Assembly: GCA_039090855.1 (NCBI GenBank)
Contig: CM077016.1
Location: 54,051,936-54,115,935, forward strand
Origin: Macrothele yani
Taxonomy: Eukaryota; Arthropoda; Arachnida; Araneae; Macrothelidae
Length of the DNA stretch: 64,000 nucleotides
Reading direction: 5' to 3'
The notes under the pieces were generated by a model. The model was not told where the DNA came from. It did no database searches and saw only the letters and a list, made by a program, of their open reading frames with translations. Positions 23,592 through 36,410 of this stretch are shown one piece after another (position 1 is the stretch's first letter; each line of letters begins with the position of its first letter). The position numbers were made by a program, and so were the translations under genes.

Positions 23592-23765
23592 AGAAGATAA
23601 TGATGGCCCGGAAAACTTCACGGGACATTTGGTATTGAAGTTACATCACGAAGTTTCAATAAAGAAACTGGAGCCAAAAATTATTGGACTATCATAAGCC
23701 AAATACAAGGAATATGGGTTTAAGTAACTTTGGCAGACGGTGACATAAGTGCAGCATCTGAAATA

Positions 23766-25033
23766 CTATACCGTGCAAATTATTTGGGACAAGCTATTTT
23801 ATTCTCAGAATTGTAATGTGATCGCTAGTTGATATCGGAAATTCACGTAAATCTATTTTATCAGCTGTGAGGTAGTGTGACTGTTAGAACTTGATAGTAA
23901 GAATGTGGTTTGACCGGTTTTAAACAGGAAATAGGCGCTTCACTTGGGAGCTTTCGTGTGTGACAGGTGGATGTTAGTTTTTACTCTCTGTGAGTACGTG
24001 TTGCTTTCGTGTATTGAAAAATGGACATTTCCCCAAGGAAGCGTGCAAAAATAATTGCTCTGAAGGATCACACTTCTATGGCAGTGAGAGATATCGCTTC
24101 AGCAGTTGGTGTAGGCAAATCAAGTATACAAGACTGCTTACGCGTAACAATGCATCTGGATCATCGTCTCCAAAAAGGAGAGGTAAATGTGGAAGAAAAC
24201 GAAAAACAACTCCACGAACCGATAGATATCTAATCAGAAATAGTAAAATAAATTAAAAAAACAAGCACCGACCTTCAAAGAGATTTATTGGTTAGTGGTT
24301 GTGATGTTAGTGATTCAACTGTACGCCGTAGGCTTCTGGAAGTTGGCCGGAAAGCAAGAAGACCCACGAAAAAACAATATTTGAATGCGAAAATGAAGAT
24401 AAAACGTTTCGCATGGCCCAAAAAATATAAATCATGGACTGCTGACGACTGGAAAAAAGTAATTTTAAGTGATGAAACTCATTTATTTGTGCAGGGTTAC
24501 CAAGCAAATGTCCTTAGAAGAAGCAACTGTGAACCCTTAAGACCTGAGCATGTCAAACAAACTGTAAAACACCCTCTGAAACAGATGCTTTGGGTTTTTT
24601 TCACATCAAATGGCACTGGAAGCTTAATTCCTGTTCAAGGTATGATGAATTCAGCCAAGTACGTAGAAATATTACAACGTAATATTGTTCCATTCTTGAA
24701 AACTTTTGACGGGACATTTCAACATGACTTGGGCCCATGTCACAATTCGAAATTGGTCAAAAATTTCGTGCTGGAAAATAATATCCATTTGCTTGATTTG
24801 CCTGGAAATTCACCAGACTTAAATCCCATAGAAAACTTGTGGAATATTTTGAAGAGACGTTTAGGTAAAATGGACTCTACAACCAAAGAACGCATGATAA
24901 CGAATGCTATAAAAGTGTGGTTCCACGATTATGAAGTCAAAAATATGTGCACTCAATTAGTGGAGTCAATGCCAAAACGAATTCAAGAAGTCATTTCGGA
25001 TAAAGAAGGACATACTTCATATATATAAAAGAA
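23766..25033 (+). mobile_element. Tc1-B transposon, copy 2 (3'-truncated)
   Basis: The 5' terminal repeat begins at 23,766 (CTATACCGTGCAAATTATTT) after TA. The 3' end is lost at 25,028-25,034, where the satellite array begins. This is the mirror image of the junction at 15,897. Confidence 0.92.
24021..25028 (+). pseudogene. Tc1-B transposase, copy 2
   Basis: The start at 24,021 gives MDISPRKRAKIIALKDH, a helix-turn-helix start. The frame shifts twice in the linker (near 24,140 and 24,250). From about 24,258 it is open to TAA at 25,026. Motifs: SDETHLF (first Asp), QHDLGPCH (second Asp, codon 24,726), NPIENLWNILKRRLG (Glu, codon 24,831), giving 34-residue spacing. The product would be about 335 residues. 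The catalytic residues are all present, so only the N-terminal third is broken. Confidence 0.92.
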
Positions 25034-26388
25034 GGACATATTGTCATATATTGTATATTTTTGTTATTCAGTTCAGTCCAATAAGGAATTTCAAGGAATC
25101 TTGATTTAGACTGAATATTCTTTCCCTATTTCGATGAAGGATAACATATGTAGTTTAATAACCTATCTAAAAACACAAGTTAACTGAGCAAAGAGTCATT
25201 CAGTTAGTCTTCCGAGGAATGAGTATAAAATGATTTCTATTTGATCGTTTTATCATGAACATTTCGAGAAATAGAAAATACTATGTTGGAAAAAAGTATA
25301 TAAATACCAGATTGAAATCTGTAACATCGAGTTAAGGCGAAAATTTGAAAATTAGCCGTTGAGACCTGAGTAGATTCAGAACTTTGAAGGCACGTTTTTG
25401 GTAAGGGAGGTTGAACATTTTTTGAGTGCTCAAACTCTTGGTTGGTCAATGATTACTGTATTTACTATTCTGTCATTTTAATCTTCAGCATGGTAATTCT
25501 CCCCATCTTCGGTAGTTTCCAGCTTTACGTCTTCAGAAAAACCTTATTCAGAGATGGACCTAATATATATTTGCTTAACCTTTTTAAAGTAAAGAAACAT
25601 ATATATATCATCAAATGACCGAATATAAAGCGAAAAATGACCGTCTTGACTCATTCATTTGAGGATTAGTATCTTTCATGCAACACATGGTTATTGTCAT
25701 TTTTGTCTGGTTACAGGTTAACTTAATTTGCTACGATGAAGGTACCAAATAAAATTAATCTCTAGATGATAACACCAAGGTAGAGTGCATCGGTCCGCAC
25801 GGATTCTTATGTGATTTATAGTGAAACCAGTAACTTTCAAGCTCACAAACAAAATTAAAGAAAAATTTTCTTATGAGCTACGTTTCATCTGACACTTCCA
25901 GTGGTCGGTGACCCCTCAAACCGGAATTTCTTTAGGTTGCTTCGCTTCAGCGTAGCCCAGGAGTGAATAAGACACAATCTACATAGCCCAACGATTCAAT
26001 GCACAAAAGACACATGTTGACACCTAATCCTACATGTTAACTAGTACACACACATTTTATCTTCCAGCATAATGGAAAAAAGAATCGTAGAGTTCATGAG
26101 GAAAACAGTTGAGGAACCTTTTCCTTTTTTCATGAGCTTTACAATTCCCAATGACTGATTCATGACGGCGCTACTGTGGGAATCATAATTCCACAAAATT
26201 AATTTGCCACCTTCGTCAGCTGAACGGCCCACATCCTCATAGATTTCAATCTTTTATATAAGATATCTATTCAGGTAGGCAGCACTGTGACACATATCGG
26301 AACAAGCAATGTTTTCAGAAAGTCTTTTTTGGAAGAAAGTAGACCCTTCCTGCTTGGCTATCTTGCTCCATCTGTTCGGAAACAATTG

Positions 26389-26480
26389 CGTATTACTTCT
26401 TAAAAATAAATTGCGTATTACTTCTTAAAAATAAATTGCGTATTACTTCTTAAAAATAAATTGCGTATTACTTCTTAAAT
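26389..26480. repeat. 25-bp minisatellite in array unit
   Basis: About four copies of TTGCGTATTACTTCTTAAAA plus five bases, close to perfect. Confidence 0.93.
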
Positions 26481-28007
26481 AGTTATAATTAATGTTACAG
26501 CTTTTTCTGATGTAAAATGTTTCCGTTCTTTTCTCAGAAATAAAAACTTTTAGTTGCATTATTCTTAATCTTTTAAAATTCTGTTAACATCTTCTAAGCT
26601 TATAGCTACGGTCAAGAAACCCACTTACACTTGAAGATCATGTGAAGGTTGTTAATTACTATTGTCATATATTGTATGTCTCTGTTATTTAGTTCAGTCA
26701 AAGTTGGGATTTCGAGGAACCTTGATTTAGACTAAATATTCTTTCCCTATTTCGATGAAGGATAACATATGTAGTTCAATAACCTATCTAAAAACACAAG
26801 TTAACTGAGCAAAGAGTCATTCAGTTATTCTTCCGAGGAATGAGTATAAAATGATTTCCATTTGATCGTTTTATCATGAACATTTCGAGAAATAAGGAAT
26901 ACTATGTTGGAAAAAAGTATATAAATACCAGATTGAAATCTGGAACACCGAGTTAAGCCGAAAATTTGAGAAATACCCGTTGAGACCTGAGTAGATTCAG
27001 AACTTTGAAGGAACGTTTTTGGAAACGGAGGTTGAACATTTTTTGAGTGCTCAAATTCTTGGTTGGTCAATGATTACTGTATTTACTATTCTGTCATTTT
27101 AATCTTCAGCATGGTAATCCTCCGCATCTTCGGTAGTTTCCAGCTTTGCGTCTTCAGAAAAACCTTATGGAGAGGTGGACCTAATATATATTTGCTTAAC
27201 CTTTTTAAAGTAAAGAAACATATATATATCATCAAATGACCGAATAAAAAGCGAAAAATGACCGTCTTGACTCATTCATTTGAGGATTAGTATCTTTCAT
27301 GGAACACATGGTTTTTGTCATTTTTGTCTGGTTACAGGTTAACTTTATTTGCTACGATGAAGGTACCAAATAAAATTAATCTCTTGATGATAACACCAAT
27401 GTAGAGTGCATCGGCCCGCACGGATTCTTATGTGATTTATAGTGAAACCAGTAACTTTCAAACTCACAAACAAAATTAAAGAAGAAATTTTCTTATGAGC
27501 TACGTTTCATCTGACACTTCCAGTGGTCGGTAAGCACTCAAACCGGAATTTCTTTAGGTTGCTTCGCTTCAGCGTAGCCCAGGAGTGAATAAGACACAAT
27601 CTACATAGCCCAACGATTCAATGCACAAAAGACACATGTTGACACCTAATCCTACATGTTAACTAGTACACACACAGTTAATCTTCCAGCATAATGGAAA
27701 AAATAATCGTAGAGCTCATGAGGAAAACAGTTGTGGAACCTTTTTCCTTTTTTCATGAGCTTTACAATTCCCAATGACTGATTCATGACGGCGCTACTGT
27801 GGGAACCATAATTCCACAAAATTAATTTGCCACCTTCGTCAGCTGAACGGCCCACATCCTCATAGATTTCAATCTTTTATATAAGATATCTATTCAGGTA
27901 GGCAGCACTGTGACACATATCGGAACAAGCAATGTTTTCAGAAAGTCTTTTTTGGAAGGAAGTAGACCCTTCCTGCTTGGCTTTCGTGCTCCATCTGTTC
28001 GGAAACA

Positions 28008-28152
28008 ATTGCGTATTACTTCTTAAAAATAAATTGCGTATTACGTTTTAATAATAAATTGCGTATTACTTCTTAAAAATAAATTGCGTACTACTTCTTA
28101 AAAAAAATTGCGTATTACTTCTTAACAATAAATTGCGTATCGCTTTTAAAAT
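28008..28152. repeat. 25-bp minisatellite, expanded
   Basis: About six copies with more internal differences. This accounts for the 50-base longer unit of 1,672 bases. Confidence 0.92.
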
Positions 28153-29682
28153 AGTTATAATTAATGTTACAGCTTTTTCTGATGTAAAATGTTTCCGTTC
28201 TTTTCTCAGAAATAAAAACTTTTAGTTGCATTATTCTTAATCTTTTAAAATTCTGTTAACATCTTCTAAGCCTATAGCTACGGTCAAGAAACCCACTTAC
28301 ACTTGAAGATCATGTGAAGGTTGTTAATTACTATTGTCATATATTGTATGTCTCTGTTATTCAGTTCAGTCAAAGTTGGGATTTCGAGGAATCTTGATTT
28401 AGACTAAATATTCTTTCCCTATTTCGATGAAGGATAACATATGTAGTTCAATAACCTATCTAAAAACACAAGTTAACTGAGCAAAGAGTCATTCAGTTAT
28501 TCTTCCGAGGAATGAGTATAAAATGATTTCTATTTGATCGTTTTATCATGAACATTTCGAGAAATAGAGAATACTATGTTGGAAAAAAGTATATAAATAC
28601 CAGATTAAAATCTGGAACACCGAGTTAAGCCGAAAATTTGAGAAATAGGCGTTGAGACCTGAGTGGATTCAGAACTTTGAAGGCACGTTTTTGGTAAGGG
28701 AGGTTGAACATTTTTTGAGTGCTCAAATGTTTGGTTGGTCAGTGATTACTGTATTTACTATTCTGTCATTTTAATCTTCAGCATGGTAATTCTCCCCATC
28801 TTCGGTAGTTTCCAGCTTTACGTCTTCAGAAAAACCTTATTTAGAGGTGGACCTAATATATATTTGCTTAACCTTTTTAAAGTAAAGAAAAATATATATA
28901 TCATCAAATGACCGAATATAAAGCGAAAAATGACCGTCTTGACTCATTCATTTGAGGATTAGTATCTTTCATGGAACACATGGTTTTTGTCATTTTTGTC
29001 TGGTTATAGGTTAACTTAATTTGCTACGATGAAGGTACCAAATAAAATTAATCTCTAGATGATAACTATATGGTAAAGTGCATCGGTCCGCACGGATTCT
29101 TATGTGATTTATAGTGAAACCAGTAACTTTCAAACTCACAAACAAAATTAAAGAAAAAATTTTCTTATGAGCTACGTTTCATCTTACACTTCCAGTGGTC
29201 GGTAACCACTCAAACCGGAATTTCTTTAGGTTGCTTCGCTTCAGCGTTGCCCAGGAGTGAATAAGACACAATCTACATAGCCCAACGATCCAATGCACAA
29301 AAGACACATGTTGACACCTAATCCTACATGTTAACTAGTACACACACAGTTAATCTTCCGGCATAATGGAGAAACGAATCGTAGAGCTCATGAGGAAAAC
29401 AGTTGTGAAACCTTTTCTTTTTTTCATGAGCTTTGCAATTCTCAATGACTGATTCATGACGGCGCTAATGTGGGAACCATAATTCCACAAAATTAATTTG
29501 CCACCTTCGTCAGCTGAACGCCCCACATCATCATAGATTTCAATCTTTTATATAAGATATCTATTCAGGTAGGCAGCACTGTGACACATATCGGAACAAG
29601 CAATGTTTTCAGAAAGTCTTTTTTGGAAGGAAGTAGACCCTTCCTGCTTGGCTTTTTTGCTCCATCTGTTAGGAAACAATTG

Positions 29683-29775
29683 CGTATTACTTCTTAAAAA
29701 TAAATTGCGTATTACTTCTTAAAAGTAAATTGCGTATTACTTATTAAAAATAAATTGCGTATTACTTCTTAAATA
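29683..29775. repeat. 25-bp minisatellite in array unit
   Basis: About four copies, one with AAAAGTAAA in place of AAAAATAAA. The same variant is found at 32,925-33,017. Confidence 0.92.
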
Positions 29776-31303
29776 GTTATAATTAATGTTACAGCTTTTT
29801 CTGATGTAAAATGTTTCCGTTCTTTTCTCAGAAATAAAAACTTTTAGTTGCATTATTCTTAATCTTTTAAAATTCTGTTAACATCTTCTAAGCCTATAGC
29901 TACGGTCAAGAAACCCACTTACACTTGAAGATCATGTGAAGGTTGTTAATTACTATTGTCATGTATTGTATGTCTCTGTTATTCAGTTCAGTCAAAGTTG
30001 GGATTTCGAGGAATCTTGATTTAGACTAAATATTCTTTCCCTATTTCGATGAAGGATAACATATGTAGTTCAATAACCTATCTAAAAACACAAGTTAACT
30101 GAGCAAAGAGTCATTCAGTTATTCTTCCGAGGAATGAGTATAAAATGATTTCTATTTGATCGTTTTATCATGAACATTTCGAGAAATAGAGAATACTATG
30201 TTGGAAAAAAGTATATAAATACCAGATTAAAATCTGGAACACCGAGTTAAGCCGAAAATTTGAGAAATAGGCGTTGAGACCTGAGTGGATTCAGAACTTT
30301 GAAGGCACGTTTTTGGTAAGGGAGGTTGAACATTTTTTGAGTGCTCAAATGTTTGGTTGGTCAGTGATTACTGTATTTACTATTCTGTCATTTTAATCTT
30401 CAGCATGGTAATTCTCCCCATCTTCGGTAGTTTCCAGCTTTACGTCTTCAGAAAAACCTTATTTAGAGGTGGACCTAATATATATTTGCTTAACCTTTTT
30501 AAAGTAAAGAAAAATATATATATCATCAAATGACCGAATATAAAGCGAAAAATGACCGTCTTGACTCATTCATTTGAGGATTAGTATCTTTCATGGAACA
30601 CATGGTTTTTGTCATTTTTGTCTGGTTATAGGTTAACTTAATTTGCTACGATGAAGGTACCAAATAAAATTAATCTCTAGATGATAACTATATGGTAAAG
30701 TGCATCGGTCCGCACGGATTCTTATGTGATTTATAGTGAAACCAGTAACTTTCAAACTCACAAACAAAATTAAAGAAAAAATTTTCTTATGAGCTACGTT
30801 TCATCTTACACTTCCAGTGGTCGGTAACCACTCAAACCGGAATTTCTTTAGGTTGCTTCGCTTCAGCGTTGCCCAGGAGTGAATAAGACACAATCTACAT
30901 AGCCCAACGATCCAATGCACAAAAGACACATGTTGACACCTAATCCTACATGTTAACTAGTACACACACAGTTAATCTTCCGGCATAATGGAGAAACGAA
31001 TCGTAGAGCTCATGAGGAAAACAGTTGTGAAACCTTTTCTTTTTTTCATGAGCTTTGCAATTCTCAATGACTGATTCATGACGGCGCTGATGTGGGAACC
31101 ATAATTCCACAAAATTAATTTGCCACCTTCGTCAGCTGAACGGCAAACATCATCATAGATTTCAATCTTTTATATAAGATATCTATTCAGGTAGGCAGCA
31201 CTGTGACACATATCGGAACAAGCAATGTTTTCAGAAAGTCTTTTTTGGAAGAAAGTAGACCCTTCCTGCTTGGCTATCTTGCTCCATCTGTTCGGAAACA
31301 ATT

Positions 31304-31397
31304 GCGTATTACTTCTTAAAAATAAATTGCGTATTACTTCTTAAAAATAAATTGCGTATTACTTCTTAAAAATAAATTGCGTATTACTTCTTAAATA
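31304..31397. repeat. 25-bp minisatellite in array unit
   Basis: About four near-perfect copies, matching the pattern at 26,389-26,480. Confidence 0.92.
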
Positions 31398-32924
31398 GTT
31401 ATAATTAATGTTACAGCTTTTTCTGATGTAAAATGTTTCCGTTCTTTTCTCAGAAATAAAAACTTTTAGTTGCATTATTCTTAATCTTTTAAAATTCTGT
31501 TAACATCTTCTAAGCCTATAGCTACGGTCAAGAAACCCACTTACACTTGAAGATCATGTGAAGGTTGTTAATTACTATTGTCATATATTGTATGTCTCTG
31601 TTATTCACTTCAGTCAAAGTTGGGATTTCGAGGAATCTTGATTTAGACTAAATATTCTTTCCCTATTTCGATGAAGGATAACATATGTAGTTCAATAACC
31701 TATCTAAAAACACAAGTTAACTGAGCAAAGAGTCATTCAGTTATTCTTCCGAGGAATGAGTATAAAATGCTTTCTATTTGATCGTTTTATCATGAACATT
31801 TCGAGAAATAGAGAATACTATGTTGGAAAAAAGTATATAAATACCAGATTGAAATCTGGAACACCGAGTTAAGCCGAAAATTTGAGAAATACCCGTTGAG
31901 ACCTGAGTAGATTCAGAACTTTGAAGGCACGTTTTTGGAAACGGAGGTTGAACATTTTTTGAGTGCTCAAATTCTTGGTTGGTCAATGATTACTGTATTT
32001 ACTATTCTGTCATTTTAATCTTCAGCATGGTAATCCTCCCCATCTTCGGTAGTTTCCAGCTTTACGTCTTCAGAAAAACCTTATGGAGAGGTGGACCTAA
32101 TATATATTTGCTTAACCTTTTTAAAGTAAAGAAACATATATATATCATCAAATGACCGAATATAAAGCGAAAAATGACCGTCTTGACTCATTCATTTGAG
32201 GATTAGTATCTTTCATGGAACACATGGTTTTTGTCATTTTTGTCTGGTTACAGGTTAACTTTATTTGCTACGATGAAGGTACCAAATAAAATTAATCTCT
32301 TGATGATAACAATAAGGTAGAGTGCATCGGCCCGCACGGATTCTTATGTGATTTATAGTGAAACCAGTAACTTTCAAACTCACAAACAAAATTAAAGAAG
32401 AAATTTTCTTATGAGCTACGTTTCATCTGACACTTCCAGTGGTCGGTAAGCACTCAAACCGGAATTTCTTTAGGTTGCTTCGCTTCAGCGTAGCCCAGGA
32501 GTGAATAAGACACAATCTACATAGCCCAACGATTCAATGCACAAAAGACACATGTTGACACCTAATCCTACGTGTTAACTAGTACACACACAGTTAATCT
32601 TCCGGCATAATGGAGAAACGAATCGTAGAGCTCATGAGGAAAACAGTTGTGAAACCTTTTCTTTTTTTCATGAGCTTTGCAATTCTCAATGACTGATTCA
32701 TGACGGCGCTAATGTGGGAACCATAATTCCACAAAATTAATTTGCCACCTTCGTCAGCTGAACGGCCCTCATCATCATAGATTTCAATCTTTTATATAAG
32801 ATATCTATTCAGGTAGGCAGCACTGTGACACATATCGGAACAAGCAAAGTTTTCAGAAAGTCTTTTTGGAAGGAAGTAGACCCTTTCTGCTTGGCTTTCT
32901 TGCTCCATCTGTTCGGAAACAATT

Positions 32925-33017
32925 GCGTATTACTTAAAAATAAATTGCGTATTACTTCTTAAAAGTAAATTGCGTATTACTTATTAAAAATAAATTGCGT
33001 ATTACTTCTTAAATAGT
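32925..33017. repeat. 25-bp minisatellite in array unit
   Basis: About four copies, the first shortened by four bases; shares the AAAAGTAAA variant with 29,683-29,775. Confidence 0.9.
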
Positions 33018-34756
33018 TATAATTAATGTTACAGCTTTTTCTGATGTAAAATGTTTCCGTTCTTTTCTCAGAAATAAAAACTTTTAGTTGCATTATTCTT
33101 AATCTTTTAAAATTCTGTTAACATCTTCTAAGCTTATAGCTACGGTCAAGAAACCCACTTACACTTGAAGATCATGTGAAGGTTGTTAATTACTATTGTC
33201 ATATATTGTATGTCTCTGTTATTCAGTTCAGTCAAAGTTGGGATTTCGAGGAATCTTGATTTAGACTAAATACTTTCCCTATTTCGATGAAGGATAACAT
33301 ATGTAGTTCAATAACCTATCTAAAAACACAAGTTAACTGAGCAAAGAGTCATTCAGTTATTCTTCCGAGGAATGAGTATAAAATGCTTTCTATTTGATCG
33401 TTTTATCATGAACATTTCGAGAAATAGAGAATACTATGTTGGAAAAAAGTATATAAATACCAGATTGAAATCTGGAACACCGAGTTAAGCCGAAAATTTG
33501 AGAAATACCCGTTGAGACCTGAGTAGATTCAGAACTTTGAAGGCACGTTTTTTGGAAACGGAGGTTGAACATTTTTTGAGTGCTTAAATTCTTGGTTGGT
33601 CAATGATTACTGTATTTACTATTCTGTCATTTTAATCTTCAGCATGGTAATCCTCCCCATCTTCGGTAGTTTCCAGCTTTACGTCTTCAGAAAAACCTTA
33701 TGGAGAGGTGGACCTAATATATATTTGCTTAACCTTTTTAAAGTAAAGAAACATATATATATCATCAAATGACCGAATATAAAGCGAAAAATGACCGTCT
33801 TGACTCATTCATTTGAGGATTAGTATCTTTCATGGAACACATGGTTTTTGTCATTTTTGTCTGGTTACAGGTTAACTTTATTTGCTACGATGAAGGTACC
33901 AAATAAAATTAATCTCTTGATGATAACACCAAGGTAGAGTGCATCGGCCCGCACGGATTCTTATGTGATTTATAGTGAAACCAGTAACTTTCAAACTCAC
34001 AAACAAAATTAAAGAAGAAATTTTCTTATGAGCTACGTTTCATCTGACACTTCCAGTGGTCGGTAAGCACTCAAACCGGAATTTCTTTAGGTTGCTTCGC
34101 TTTAGCGTAGCCCAGGAGTGAATAAGACACAATCTACATAGCCCAACGATTCAATGCACAAAAGACACATGTTGACACCTAATCCTACATGTTAACTAGT
34201 ACACACACAGTTAATCTTCCAGCATAATGGAAAAAAGAATCGTAGAGCTCATGAGGAAAACAGTTGTGGAACCTTTTCCTTTTTTCATGAGCTTTACAAT
34301 TCCCAATGACTGATTCATGACGGCGCTACTGTGGGAACCATAATTCCACAAAATTAATTTGCCACCTTCGTCAGCTGAACAGCCCACATCCTCATAGATT
34401 TCAATCTTTTATATAAGATATCTATTCAGGTAGGCAGCACTGTGACACATATCGGAACAAGCAATGTTTTCAGAAAGTCTTTTTAGAAGGAAGTAGACGC
34501 TTCCTGCACGGCTTTCTTGCTACATCGGTTCGAAAACAAATTGCGTGTTGCTTCTTAAAAATAGATGCAGTAAAGTCCAGTAGTTTTTGAGCTTTTTCTG
34601 TTGTAAAATGTTTTCCTTCTTTTCTGACAAATTAAAACCTTTACTAGTTGCATTATTCTTAATGTTTTAAAATTCTGTTAGCATCTTCTAAGCTTATAGC
34701 TACTGTCAGTAAAACCTGTTACAGCTGAAATTCCTGACGCATTCTTCTTGCTTTAA

Positions 34757-35193
34757 GGTGGACCTCAAGTAATTTTGCTTCTTATACTTACAATGGGAAA
34801 ACTTCTGTACACATTTTCTTCACAATTAATGCGTACCCAAGGATGAAAATTTGAATATAGATTAAAATAGCTTCATTTTATAACTTGAAATACTTAATAT
34901 TTTCTAAAAATAACCATAATTATGTAATCCAACATTTGTTTGTCTACTGACGTCATCAAAGTACAGGTCGCGCCATCTTTTTTCTGGTTTCAACACCACC
35001 AAAGGAAGAGTTATTGATTTTAAATATAGTTATGGTTATGTTTTAGAAAACATTAAGTATTCCAAGTTATAATATGAAGTTATTTTAATCGATGTTCAAA
35101 TTTTTATCTTTGGGAGCGCATTAATTGTGAAGAAAATGTGTACAGAAGTTTTTCCATTGGAAGTATAGGAAGCAAAATTACTTGAGGTCCACC
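34757..35193. mobile_element. 437-bp palindromic MITE flanked by TTAA
   Basis: The ends GGTGGACCTCAAGTAATTTT and their complement match. Pairing continues for about 170 bases on each side with scattered differences, leaving a centre of about 90 bases. TTAA lies directly outside both ends (34,753-34,756 and 35,194-35,197). The left arm has the empty site near 11,140, reading TTGAA there. The TTAA target suggests a piggyBac-type mobiliser, but there is no transposase here. A TGACGTCA is at 34,948-34,955. Confidence 0.88.
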
Positions 35194-35787
35194 TTAAAGA
35201 TTCACCAAATTTGCGTTTCGAAGTATTACTGACCTACTCAGAGTAATTATTTTTTGAAGACGAATATCATTATCTTGCCTACAGCTTAATGCAATGCGGT
35301 CTTTGCTCGTATTTCTAAGATTTAAATCTAAGGTGCGTTACCTCGTCCTCATATTAAAATTGAATGGTTAGCTCAGCAACACATTTTGAAGCATTAAGGT
35401 TGTGTGCTGGGGCGTGTTCTACAAGTTCCGTTCCAACCGAAAGTGAAAGGACCAGTTTGTAACTATTAGGGAACATGCAAGAACGAGGTCACATGCTTTG
35501 TAAAAACTACTTTCTACGATATTGACTATAAATTTCTTGACCAGCGAATAACCGTTTAATTGTTACGAACTCATGTAAGATTTTGTTCTCACTTCGGGTG
35601 ACATGCTTGGGTGAGATCTTGAAGTACACCCGAGATAAATTACGCTGAGAATATCTGTAACTGACATAATATCGGTATTGGAACTAGCGCATATTATTTG
35701 GAACCCGTAAAAGCATAAACAATTTTTATGTTTTGTAAGACTGGCTGATCGAGAGGTTATGAAAAAGGTGGTTATAAAATTTTAAAT

Positions 35788-35844
35788 CGAGAGGCTATAA
35801 AATAAGCTGACCAGACTGGTGATAGCTTATTTCATAATCTCTCG
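35788..35844. repeat. 57-bp palindrome (right-arm copy)
   Basis: Inverse counterpart of 10,479-10,535, with 21-base arms and a GACCAGACTGGTGAT loop. Confidence 0.88.
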
Positions 35845-36410
35845 AATGTGTTACATGACAGAGACTAACGTTGTTTCGTGTCCTTCCCCTAAAACGATAA
35901 TAAATAATGTCATGTGTTGTTGCACGGTGTATTCCCCCTTGCCTCAAAAGCACACCTTCAGCAAACTAATAACAAGGATGAAGATGCTTCAAAGCAAAAA
36001 TCCTTGAGCAGCCCATTTATATACTAAACTGGAACACAAAGTCAATTGTTGCGCAACAATGATTTGAAATTAGATTTCAACAATAATTGTGTGCTTGTAT
36101 TGTTTACCAGTGGCAATGGTTGCAATGCTCCGTCTCCACTCTGCAACTAGGACACGGCGGAAACAATTCCGCTGCACGACCATGCCGTCCACCAAATACT
36201 TGTCTTACAAGAGACTAATGGGGAAGCTAAGGGAATCTGTATAGGAATATTGAAATGCAGAAAATTTGTTTGTTTTTTCCTATACGTCCGCCACCCCTCA
36301 GTGATGGTATAGAAATTGGTCATATGGTCTGACCGCTGATCATTTTTTTCGAGAAACGGCCGCCATCTTGAAATATTATGAATATATTGTAATCTTTTTA
36401 AGTTCATGTA

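Larger units (their letters stand above)
21900..23765 (+). pseudogene. orfS, copy 2, middle part
   Basis: Coding resumes near 21,900 (DLNFDYKAYTLSDIRDAF). It is interrupted by the fold-back element at 22,011-22,540; if one 13-base target copy is ignored the frame runs straight across the site. Seen next: EIKSMLIKVHEEKIAF near 22,570-22,615, then a one-base frameshift near 22,770, QRRYDTMFQAVYYLIHNG near 22,890-22,940, LSRSKTSIIIFNRQGLC near 22,990-23,040 and GGMNNFDREEATMSG near 23,155-23,200. The remainder is split by a second insertion at 23,274-23,591, after which LVLKLHHEVSIKKLEPKIIG follows. The Tc1-B element starts at 23,766 inside the gene. Confidence 0.72.
25034..34735 (-). repeat. 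1.6-kb satellite array, right (about six units)
   Basis: The landmark AAGAGTCATTCAGTTA starts at 25,191, 26,812, 28,484, 30,106, 31,728 and 33,344, giving unit lengths of 1,621, 1,672, 1,622, 1,622 and 1,616. Orientation is opposite to the left array. Most of the length difference comes from an internal 25-bp repeat. The units starting at 28,484 and 30,106 look almost identical, which implies very recent duplication or homogenisation. Repeated frames of 60-82 codons are incidental. Confidence 0.95.
34736..36410. other. Right-arm non-coding flank
   Basis: Mirror of 9,915-11,174 plus the MITE at 34,757-35,193. No supported gene. The frame at 35,819-36,007 is the counterpart of that at 10,316-10,504. 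Confidence 0.6.

Noticed and set aside
26389..33017. Regular 25-bp repeats resembling a CRISPR array
   Set aside because: Repeats are directly abutting, with no unique spacers, and the genome is animal. They are a minisatellite.
25237..33572. Recurring frames of 60-82 codons in the satellite (for example starting MTNQEFEHSKN)
   Set aside because: They are present only where a unit happens to lack a stop, break at random in other units, and show no domain. They are by-products of the repeat.
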